A stretch of DNA of 17,904 nt from NCBI GenBank assembly GCA_902984215.1, contig CADWAF010000657.1:1-17904 (forward strand). The letters run 5' to 3'. The stretch's first letter is position 1. Every line of letters starts with the position of its first letter. A model generated the notes under the pieces. The model searched no databases, was not told the origin of the DNA, and was given only the letters and a program-made list of their open reading frames with translations. The translations under genes were made by a program, and so were the position numbers. The stretch is from Willaertia magna (lineage: Eukaryota > Heterolobosea > Eutetramitea > Acrasida > Naegleriidae). Positions 1 through 7,275 of this stretch are shown in pieces.

Positions 1-28
1 TTACCGTGAGTATATCGTGTTAAAAAAA

Positions 29-1327
29 ATGAAGATCATCTTATTGGCTTTCCTTGGGTTAATTGCTGTATCTTACGTTGCAGCTACATGTTCCTCCAGC
101 TTTATCAGTTCTAATGAAGCAGCTGCTTATTATTCTCAATGCCCAACAGGCATGTATAGGGATGGAAGTTCTTGCAAACAAGTTACTGAATCATTAATAG
201 GTGCAAATTGCACCGTAGATGCTGATTGCCCTTTTATATGGTTAACCTGTTTATATAACAGATGCGTGGTTTCAGAAACAAGATTCATAGGAGATAAATG
301 TGATGCATATAAAAACTGTGGGTCTCAAGATAAGTTCCCCCTAAACTGTGTAGATTCAAATTCTGAAAGGAAATGTACTGCTTTTAAAAAAGTATCCAGA
401 GGTTTAGGAGAGGCCTGTGATACTTCTAAAGTAGAATTAAATGAAAGATATGTTTGTGGAAGTGGTTTAATTTGCGTTCTTGAAACTTGTAGGACTTTAA
501 AAACTGTTGAAAACAACCAAAACTGTGGCCTTGATAACAATGGTACTGTTTATAGCGTTTGTAAATCTACCAGCAAGTGCAATAACGGTGTTTGTCAAGA
601 GAAGACAGCAGAAGGAAAAGCTTGTACTTATAGCTATGAATGCCAAACTGATATGGTCTGTAGAACAAAACAAGGAGCAACTTCCAAAACATGTCAAAAA
701 CCATCCTATCTTTCAGAATATTGTGAGGCAGATGAAGACTGCTATAGTTCCCAGTACGGTGGTAATGCTAAATGTAATGTAAAAGCTAACAAATGTCAAA
801 GATTATACTCAGCTAAAGTTGGTGAAGCTTGTGATAGTAATTTGAACTGTTACTCTGGTTATTGCAGTTCAAACAAATGTGCTGTATTGCCTGTTACACA
901 ACCTTGTAACAATGCATTAACATGTGGAAACTCTCCTGGCTCTTGTGTTTGTGGTGGTAAATCAACAACTGAAAGTGATGGTACTTGTGCTGCCTCTTGT
1001 CAAGGACGCTTCTACGATGTGTTGGCTTGTGCATGGAACAAAGGAATTACCTCAGACGCTCAAAAATTTGTTGACAGATTTTTTGATAAGGAGAGTATGA
1101 TGTTTAAATCTTGCAAGAATGAAATTCAAAACTATTATCTTTGCATGAAGAGTTCAATGAAAACTGCTGGAGTAAGTGGTGCAGCTGATAAATTAGGAGA
1201 TTTTGATTTGACTGGAAATGCACCAACCGGTGAAAATCCAGTTATTCCAACCTACAACTCTGGTTCATCAGTTGTTGCCTCATTTGCTTTAATTTTAATG
1301 ATTTTAGCAGCAGTTTTTGCTCTTTAA
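29..1327 (+). CDS. Secreted Cys-rich repeat surface protein, probably GPI-anchored
   Basis: Predicted 432-residue surface protein. Residues 1-19 form a typical signal peptide (K at 2, then a hydrophobic run ending VAA/T). Most of the chain to about residue 330 is Cys-rich, with repeated modules of the form G-x-x-C-(about 5)-D/N-C...C...C, for example starting near IGANC, IGDKC, LGEAC, EGKAC and VGEAC. This resembles the Dickkopf-N-like or Paramecium-surface-antigen-like Cys-rich proteins of free-living amoebae. The C-terminus has a small-residue patch (YNSGSS, about 408-413) followed by an uninterrupted hydrophobic tail to the end, the usual GPI-attachment layout. I chose ATG at 29 because it directly begins the signal peptide and follows a run of seven A. 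The frame stays open to the left edge through a GTG at 17, which is not a likely eukaryotic start. Ligand and role are unknown; adhesion or cell-coat function is only an inference. The next gene starts 57 nt after the stop. Confidence 0.82.
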   Translation: MKIILLAFLGLIAVSYVAATCSSSFISSNEAAAYYSQCPTGMYRDGSSCKQVTESLIGANCTVDADCPFIWLTCLYNRCVVSETRFIGDKCDAYKNCGSQDKFPLNCVDSNSERKCTAFKKVSRGLGEACDTSKVELNERYVCGSGLICVLETCRTLKTVENNQNCGLDNNGTVYSVCKSTSKCNNGVCQEKTAEGKACTYSYECQTDMVCRTKQGATSKTCQKPSYLSEYCEADEDCYSSQYGGNAKCNVKANKCQRLYSAKVGEACDSNLNCYSGYCSSNKCAVLPVTQPCNNALTCGNSPGSCVCGGKSTTESDGTCAASCQGRFYDVLACAWNKGITSDAQKFVDRFFDKESMMFKSCKNEIQNYYLCMKSSMKTAGVSGAADKLGDFDLTGNAPTGENPVIPTYNSGSSVVASFALILMILAAVFAL

Positions 1328-1364
1328 AATAAAAAAGGTTAAGGTGAAAAACATCATTGTAGCA

Positions 1365-1388
1365 ATGGCTTTTCTTCAAAAAAAATGA
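1365..1388 (+). promoter_or_regulatory. Seven-codon upstream ORF overlapping the next start (ATGA)
   Basis: An ATG at 1365 opens a seven-codon frame whose TGA (1386-1388) overlaps the ATG (1385-1387) of the glycosyltransferase gene. If the mRNA leader includes it, the main protein would depend on leaky scanning or on termination and reinitiation. The leader cannot be longer than the 57 nt separating it from the upstream stop unless transcripts overlap. The transcript start is not known. Confidence 0.35.
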
Positions 1389-3307
1389 TTGACAACAGCT
1401 ACGATAATTTCACATCATTTTCTTCTTCTAAACATAAATCACCATCGCTTTTGCAATTTATATCCAATTCACTAACAGGTAGACACAAATGTATTATTAT
1501 TGTACTATTTACATTAATTATAATTCAAAGCATACTTGTGTTTTTCTTCCTAAGAAATAATAGTAATACACCACAACCGATAATGAAGGAACAACAAGAA
1601 CATCAACCACCATCATTAAATGATGTGACAAATTTAAATGAAAATTCTTTATTATCACTTTCACAATCATTGGAACAATTTAAAGAAGATGAAAAATATT
1701 CAAAATATGAAATACTTTATGGATTACACAGTTGTAATAAATATTATAAATATGATGCAACACCAATGAATACTTTACACACAATGTGTAAAATTCAAAA
1801 TTTATGTTTAAATAAAAAAGGACAATTTATATTATTTACAAATCAAAATAAAAATATAAAACCATTAAATATTTACAATAACTATCCATTAACATATACA
1901 CAAGGTAGAGTAGAAACAAATAGAGGTGATTTTTATGTAAAACATATTGAAGGTGATTTAATTATTCAAAATGCAAATCCAATTATTAAAAATTTTAATG
2001 ATAAAAATATTTTTAATAAAAGAAGAGAAAAAGCAAAAGAATTACAAACAAATTTTAAAATGATTGAAAAAGCGACAATACGTGTCAGTAATAATATTGA
2101 TAATAATAACAATCAAAAATGTTCATTAGAAGATAGTTTTTATAATACAAAGAAATGTGAAACAAATGGTTATACATTTTTACCAATTAAATTATCACCA
2201 AACTTTACTGTTATTAAAGAACCTACATTTGCTTTACATAGATATGCAGCTGGAAATGTAGGTCATATCTTAATGGAGAATGTTAACATGATTGTTTCTT
2301 TAATGTTAGGTTTTAATGAAATTACTTTAAATAATCATATTTTATTTTTAGAAGATGTTTATGATGATTCTATTCAAAATAATTGGATATCACATTATAA
2401 TTATAATAAAGATAATACAGATAGATATTCTATACAAACATTTTCTTTATTATCTAAATATAATATTTTACAAAAATGTAGAAATCAAGATCAATCTTAT
2501 TTTATTACAAAAGCACCATGTAGAAATGTTAAACCAAAAGAAGAAGAAGAAATTAAGAAAAAACAAATAAAAGAAGAAGAAGAAGAAGAAGAATTAGAAG
2601 TTTGTTTTGAACAATTTTATGTAGGATATTCATTAAATAACTTTTTAAAAGGTTATGGTAGAGAAATACTTTATCCAACGATACGTTCATTAGCTTACAC
2701 AAAATTAAATATTCCAATGTTTTTAAAGAATTCAAAAGAAGAATTTAATTATTTTTTAAAAAAAGATATTTTAATTAGTATACATTTAAAACCTTTACAA
2801 TCTAGACATGGAAATGTAATTTGGAACGCAAATATTATACAAAATTATTTACAAGAAAAATTAATGAAAGAAAAGTTTATAATTGAATTATTAAAAAATA
2901 GAAAATTAAAAATTGATTTATTAAAATTAGAAGGAATGACAATAGCTGATCAAATTAATTATTTTAGTAATGTTGATTACTATTTGGTTGACCAAGGTTC
3001 AGCAGCTTACATGTCAATGTTTTTAAGACCTGAAACTTTAGTTGTTCAAAGCCCTCGTTGTAATGCTTATCAAATTGAAAAAGAATTTCAAAAGAAATGT
3101 GAAACTGGATATACCTATGTCATAAGTCCTTTTCCAGATATACTTATTTATAATGTTTTGGATTTAATAGATGAAGGTAAGGTAATAGATTGTAAAATTA
3201 GACCATTAGAAAAAGAACCAACTAATTGTGATCCAATTTTACCAATTGATGTAATTTATCAATCTGTTTTAACCCAAATTCAAAGAAGATATCATAAATA
3301 TATATAA
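1385..3307 (+). CDS. GT61-family-like glycosyltransferase, type II membrane protein
   Basis: A 640-residue protein with a Ser-rich cytosolic N-terminus, one membrane helix at about 36-56 and a long lumenal part, the layout of Golgi/ER glycosyltransferases. The C-terminal half has the landmarks of the GT61 (DUF563) family: HRYAAGNVGH at 285-294 (the conserved G-H region after an aromatic/basic stretch), an SRHGN segment at about 473-477 matching the conserved R...R.I.N block, and a final block from about 515 to 540 (MTIADQINYFSNVD then VDQGSAA) matching the family's 'F..q...f..a.v.vg.HGAaltn' motif, here with Q-G-S instead of H-G-A. A Lys/Glu run at about 385-402 is probably a loop insertion. 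GT61 enzymes transfer xylose or N-acetylglucosamine; the substrate here cannot be told. It starts at the ATG after seven A. AT content is very high. The fold assignment is moderately sure, the donor sugar unknown. Confidence 0.7.
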   Translation: MIDNSYDNFTSFSSSKHKSPSLLQFISNSLTGRHKCIIIVLFTLIIIQSILVFFFLRNNSNTPQPIMKEQQEHQPPSLNDVTNLNENSLLSLSQSLEQFKEDEKYSKYEILYGLHSCNKYYKYDATPMNTLHTMCKIQNLCLNKKGQFILFTNQNKNIKPLNIYNNYPLTYTQGRVETNRGDFYVKHIEGDLIIQNANPIIKNFNDKNIFNKRREKAKELQTNFKMIEKATIRVSNNIDNNNNQKCSLEDSFYNTKKCETNGYTFLPIKLSPNFTVIKEPTFALHRYAAGNVGHILMENVNMIVSLMLGFNEITLNNHILFLEDVYDDSIQNNWISHYNYNKDNTDRYSIQTFSLLSKYNILQKCRNQDQSYFITKAPCRNVKPKEEEEIKKKQIKEEEEEEELEVCFEQFYVGYSLNNFLKGYGREILYPTIRSLAYTKLNIPMFLKNSKEEFNYFLKKDILISIHLKPLQSRHGNVIWNANIIQNYLQEKLMKEKFIIELLKNRKLKIDLLKLEGMTIADQINYFSNVDYYLVDQGSAAYMSMFLRPETLVVQSPRCNAYQIEKEFQKKCETGYTYVISPFPDILIYNVLDLIDEGKVIDCKIRPLEKEPTNCDPILPIDVIYQSVLTQIQRRYHKYI

Positions 3308-3382
3308 AAAATTAAATAAAAAATATAAAATTAACATTTTTGCATTTAAGGTAAACTATTTTTATAAAGACACAAAAATAAA

Positions 3383-3921
3383 TTAATAAATGAAAGGAAT
3401 TAATCTACAAGTTTCTTTCTTGTACTGTTCATAATCTTTTCCAAAATGTTTAATTAGCATTTCTTCTTCAGCGTCCATCCTTAATTTGTAAAATACATTC
3501 CAAATAATAATATAAATGAAAGTAATTACAATACTGTTAAAACCAATCCAATAACAAGTTGAATAAAATAAACAATTTGCTAAATAACCTGGATGTCTAA
3601 ACCACCTATATGGGCCATCTCTAATTACCTTATGTTCATTAACAAAGTTCTTGTAAAGAAAACACTTAAAGTTTTCATTGACCACAATCTTAGTAAAAGA
3701 GCTAACAAAAGAATAATATATTTAAATGCTAATAAATAATTCATTTCTTGGATTTCATTTGTTGTAATAAAAACACTTTTGAGTAACAAGATGAGAATAG
3801 TCGCACCATTGAATATCCATAACATAAAACTTGTGTTTTTATCTGTTTTTTGGTTTGGTGTGATATTCTTTGCTGCCACCCCAACTCTAGCCAATAAAAT
3901 TTTCTTTACAATCACCCCCAT
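3383..3921 (-). CDS. Isoprenylcysteine carboxyl methyltransferase-family protein, frameshifted
   Basis: A membrane methyltransferase-like protein read from two overlapping frames. The first frame (from ATG 3921) has hydrophobic helices and the segment LRLWSMKTLSVFFTRTL. The second continues NEHKVIRDGPYRWFRHPGYL, then hydrophobic helices and EEEMLIKHFGKDYEQYKK...PFI. Together these are the canonical ICMT core: 'LR.W...TLG.FFT', 'H.lv..GpYr..RHP.Y.g', and 'EE..L...FG..Y..Y'. The switch lies near 3641; the sequence is one base short (or two too long) for a continuous frame. No GT-AG intron with the right phase fits without deleting conserved residues. The joined length is about 178 residues. True ICMT carboxyl-methylates prenylated Cys at the ER, but this short form also resembles the broader ICMT-like/phospholipid methyltransferase group. 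An alternative start at ATG 3961 would use a 37-nt intron (3904-3940, GTAAGT...AAG) that keeps frame. It could be a pseudogene or a sequence error. Confidence 0.68.
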
Positions 3922-3940
3922 TTCCAAAATCCTTACTTAC
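3904..3940 (-). other. Candidate 37-nt intron near the ICMT-like start
   Basis: It has a perfect GTAAGT donor, as in every confident intron of the window, and an AAG acceptor. Removing it joins ATG-started codons at 3961-3941 (MNNTLWV) in frame to KILLARVG. It would be shorter than the other introns here (49-72 nt), and a start at ATG 3921 needs no intron, so this stays tentative. Confidence 0.3.
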
Positions 3941-3961
3941 AACCCACAATGTATTGTTCAT

Positions 3962-4113
3962 AGTGATTCACCTTGTTTACAAATTTAACAATCTACATTT
4001 GCGCCTAAACAACTTTGAAATTCAAAAATACAAAAATTGTATTATTATTATTAATTTGTTTCAATTCATCTTACAACTACAAAAAAAAACAGTCAATATC
4101 ATTTAGTAGTAAC
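3962..4113. promoter_or_regulatory. Divergent intergenic promoter region, ICMT-like / HORMA gene
   Basis: 152 nt between two divergent starts, so it should hold both promoters. It contains T-rich and A-rich tracts, including a run of nine A near 4081-4089. I see no recognisable named element. Confidence 0.35.
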
Positions 4114-6126
4114 ATGCCTGTAAGTAAATAATTGTATTCAAAAACAAGTAGGCTTAAACTTTTCCAAACCTAACCTTGACTAATACCAAAGGCTGCAGTT
4201 GCCCAACAATCTAGAACAGAACAAATAACTCATGAAGAATCTTTAACATTAGTTAGAAATTTAATGAGAACAGCCATATCCTCAATCAGTTATTTAAGAA
4301 ATCTATTCCCTGAAGATTGTTTTCAAGATAGAACTATTAGTGGAATACAAATTAAATCTCTCATCCCAAGTAATCCTGAAGCAAAAACATTAATTGACTG
4401 GTTAGAAAAGGGAGTATTCGAAGCCTTAAAAAAGAAATATCTAAGAGTAATTATCTTTGGAATATGTTTAGATCAGGAAAGAGAAATGGAGACAATGATT
4501 GAAAGTTATGAATGTAAGTATCTTTTCATTAAATTATTAAAAACAAATAACAATTATTTAAAAATTATTTAAAAACTTACAGTTAAAATTTCATATCCTG
4601 ATCAAGAAGGTGCGGTTCTCAATGTTAGTAGAAGTAACGGTAATACAACAAATAAAAAGGTTGGGATTAAATGTGGACAAACAAAGAAGGAAATAACTCA
4701 ATCAATGTGTATGATGTTAAGAACGTTAATTACTTTAGCTCAAACATTAAATCAAATTCCAGAAAGTAGATTCATTACAATGAAATTATTATATTATGAT
4801 GATATTACCCCAGTTGACTATGAACCTGAATTCTTTAGAGCAATGAAAGTTGAAGAAACAAAAGTATTTCATAAAGATTTTGTAAAGCTAAAGATTGGTG
4901 AAGTTAATACTAAATATCATTCAATGAATATTAGAGTAAGAACATTATCTGAAAGTATTGAAGATGATGTTGTATCTACATCCTCAAATAATAGTTGTTT
5001 TGAGAAGGCTAATACTCAATTAAATGTTTCTCAATTTGCTATTAAGAATAATGAAAATAATAGTAAAAGTATTCCTGCTGCTAGTGCAATGCAAAATAAT
5101 GAAGTAAAATCTAGTAATGCAATTGACGATAATGTTAGTGATATCACTCAAGTTTCTGAAATGGATGATATTCCAAGTTCTCCAAATAATAACATTGTAA
5201 ATCAAATTAGTACTGTAAATAATAATAATTCTTCAATTGAAATGGCAAAGAAACAATTGTTAGAGGAAAAAGAAGGTATCTTATTTAAACAAGAGAAGGA
5301 AATCAATCGCGAATTGTCCACCAAATTCTCAGAATTGAATTGTAATGATTTATCTAAAATTATCAAAGAAGTCAAAGTTGACCAAGTAAAAAAGTTGGAC
5401 GAAAATGAAAGGAACTATCTAAAAGTATTAATCTATGTTCTTCAACAAGAAACCATTACTGGCCAATCATTAGTACAAGAATTCGATATTACTAATTACT
5501 TTGCAACAAAATACATTAATAGAATGGAAAAAGAAGGATATCTTAAAGCTAATTCTAATAAGAGAAAAGGTAAAATTGTTGTAAAGAATGATAAACGTTT
5601 AAGAGCATTAAAAGAAATTAGAAAGAGTTTAGAAGAAGAGGAAGAAGAGGTAGTTGAAGAAAAGAAGAAGGATGTTGTGACTGTCACAAAAACTCCACCA
5701 GTTACAAATAATTCATCTAAAAAAGAATCATCAAGTAATAATAAGAAGGGTTTATCAAGTCAAATTCCTAATAATTCAATCAACCAACAACAAGAAGGTA
5801 TTGTCAATAATAATAACCAACAATCTACATCACCTAAACAACAAATACAATCATCAAATACCCTAATAGATGAAGTTATCCATAATGAAGAAGAAGAAAA
5901 AATTAATGATGAAAAGGAAAATAAAGGATTGAAAAGGAAATTGATAGACCAATTTGAAGTAAGTTATAGTCAAGATGGTATCACCAACAAACCTCAATCA
6001 TCATTTAACATGGAAGAATTTACTCAACACCCAATTCCTACATCCTTCAAGATGAGTACAGTTTCAGAACCTATTGATCAAAAAAAGAGAAAATTGTATC
6101 GTAACCCAAAAGAATTTAAAGGGTGA
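4114..6126 (+). CDS. HOP1: Meiotic HORMA-domain protein (Hop1/HORMAD-like)
   Basis: Three exons: 4114-4119, 4192-4513 and 4583-6126, giving 623 residues. Both introns are GTAAGT...AG and splicing keeps frame: exon 1 encodes only Met-Pro, and exon 2 joins exon 3 in EFKISYP, a typical HORMA beta strand. HORMA spans about 13-232: LVRNLMRTAISSISYLRNLFP, SLIPSN, a beta-hairpin region, TLITLAQTLNQIP, MKLLYYDD, ending near MNIRVRTL. Residues about 375-445 look like a winged helix (helices, then TKYINRMEKEGYLK and a basic KRKGK wing), as in the chromatin-binding region of Hop1/ASY1. I see no PHD Cys/His pattern. The rest is low complexity with several SQ/TQ dipeptides and a basic C-terminus (KKRKL) that could hold the closure motif. 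Hop1-type proteins organise the meiotic chromosome axis and control double-strand-break repair in the nucleus. It uses TGA as stop. The family call is strong, the exact orthologue group less so. Confidence 0.85.
4120..4191 (+). other. Intron 1 of the HORMA gene
   Basis: 72 nt, GTAAGT donor, CCAAAG acceptor, phase 0, with a good branch-like TGACTAAT about 15 nt before the acceptor. It follows only two codons. Confidence 0.8.
4514..4582 (+). other. Intron 2 of the HORMA gene
   Basis: 69 nt, GTAAGT donor, TTACAG acceptor, phase 1. It is very A/T-rich with in-frame stops. Splicing restores the conserved HORMA strand EFKISYP. Confidence 0.88.
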
Positions 6127-6647
6127 ATGATTCCAGTCTTAAACAAATTAATCTATCAACAAACAAACCATTAGAAATTAAAGAATGTAGATATTATTAT
6201 CATGGAACTGGGTAACGTTTAAAAAGTTGTACAGTATTCGACATAAATGAATAATAACTTCTTGGAAAGTTTTCGGTTGAACTTTAACTGAGATCTTTAA
6301 AAGATCTTTAGGGTTTAAAATGAGTTATTTATGAAGTCCCGCCACATTATTTTTTACAATCAAAATTAAATCCAACAAACAATAGCTTCAAAATTATTTT
6401 TAAACCTTTACCTTGCTTGTTGATTAGATTTTTTTTGTTGAAAAAAATATTCAAGTGCCTTGCAACATAAGTTTAAAACTTTGTATTCCATCTGTTCCTC
6501 AACAACCGATCTGCTATTCCTCACCTTGTACATAGATATAGCTATCTATTTATCTTTTCCTCTATAATTCACCTCAAAAGTAGATCATTAACAAGATCTA
6601 ATTATTTCTTTTAGAAAACCCTTGTACATTTCAATTAATACTAAACA
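6127..6647 (+). promoter_or_regulatory. 521-nt intergenic region upstream of the 4E-BP-like gene
   Basis: No convincing gene. It holds the 3' flank of the HORMA gene and the upstream region of the 4E-BP-like gene. Visible structure: an 8-bp inverted repeat with a 1-nt centre (AGATCTTT-A-AAAGATCT, 6291-6307), directly followed by TTTAGGGTT (6307-6315), and a further AGATCT at 6594-6599. A short open frame at 6120-6215 ends in RYYYHGTG but has no start and no workable splice to its neighbour. Confidence 0.4.
6291..6307. repeat. 8-bp inverted repeat
   Basis: Perfect palindromic arms AGATCTTT and AAAGATCT around one A. It could be a dimeric factor site or a small hairpin; no T run follows and no function can be assigned. 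Confidence 0.5.
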
Positions 6648-7001
6648 ATGAGCTACAGCAAGTCTTCCGCATCCTTCATTCCTATCAATAGATCTGCTAC
6701 GATAAAAGTAGAAGATAGAGATATTTTACTTTCTGACATAAGCCAAACTCCAGGTGGTACTCTATATGGTACAACTCCAGGAGGTACTAGAAGAGTATAT
6801 TCTCGTAATGCACTTCTCTATTATCGTCATTCACCAATGGCAAAAAGTCCACCAATGAATTTACCAAGTATTCCTGGAATTACTACAGAACAAGATCAAT
6901 CTTCTGTTTATGAAAAAAGAAAGGAAGAAGAGGAGGATGAAGAACTTGTTGATAAAGATGATGACGAAGAGGAAGATGATACTCAATTCCAAATGGAATA
7001 A
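6648..7001 (+). CDS. eIF4E-binding protein (4E-BP-like translational repressor)
   Basis: A 117-residue protein, the size of animal 4E-BPs (100-120 residues). Family knowledge: 4E-BPs bind eIF4E on the mRNA cap in the cytoplasm, block eIF4G and are released when TOR phosphorylates them. Seen here in order: an IP core at 11-12 where the RAIP motif lies; TPGGT twice (Thr34 and Thr43, matching the T37/T46 contexts); YSRNALL at 51-57, an exact Y-x4-L-hydrophobic eIF4E-binding motif; RHSP (Ser62) and KSPP (Ser67), matching the S65 and T70 contexts; LPSIPGIT at 72-79, the second non-canonical site; an acidic stretch at 93-111; and a C-terminal FQME in the place of the TOS motif but lacking the last hydrophobic residue. 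It is a single exon starting at the ATG after CTAAACA. The match runs along the whole length, so identity is very likely. Whether TOR controls it here is inferred. Confidence 0.93.
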   Translation: MSYSKSSASFIPINRSATIKVEDRDILLSDISQTPGGTLYGTTPGGTRRVYSRNALLYYRHSPMAKSPPMNLPSIPGITTEQDQSSVYEKRKEEEEDEELVDKDDDEEEDDTQFQME

Positions 7002-7116
7002 GTTATAATAGTTACTATTCAACCAAATGTTTTTTTAATTTTCTTTTATTGTACAACTAGCTAGATAAATTGTGTATTCAAAACACACCTTTTCACTTCA
7101 TATAGATGTAAATAAA

Positions 7117-7275
7117 ATGCTTTTTTTGGAGGAAATAACATTCAGGATTCTTATTTTTAACATTGTTTTCATCTCTAATGAAATACTAATTGTTTGTGGT
7201 TGGATTTCGTTAATTCAAACAAATCTTCAACTTTCTTATGTGAAGTTTTTCACAACTCCTGGAGGGAAAAAATGA
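7117..7275 (+). promoter_or_regulatory. 52-codon upstream ORF overlapping the DPP IV start (ATGA)
   Basis: ATG 7117 opens a frame of 52 codons encoding a hydrophobic peptide (MLFLEEITFRILIFNIV at its start) and ends at TGA 7273-7275, which overlaps the protease ATG at 7272. If it is in the mRNA leader it would limit translation of the protease. It could also be chance in A/T-rich sequence or lie upstream of the transcript start. Confidence 0.35.

Noticed and set aside
3625..3700. Programmed -1 frameshift in the ICMT-like gene
   Set aside because: No X-XXY-YYZ heptamer lies in the zero frame before the switch and no strong downstream structure is apparent.
5959..5964. GTAAGT inside the last exon of the HORMA gene as a possible third intron
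   Set aside because: Nearby AG acceptors do not give a better frame, and the unspliced protein continues with ordinary codons and a basic C-terminus.
6120..6215. Open frame ending RYYYHGTG just after the HORMA stop, as a possible alternative C-terminus
   Set aside because: It lacks a start, no acceptor has the right phase for the 5959 donor, and 30 open codons are not rare by chance.
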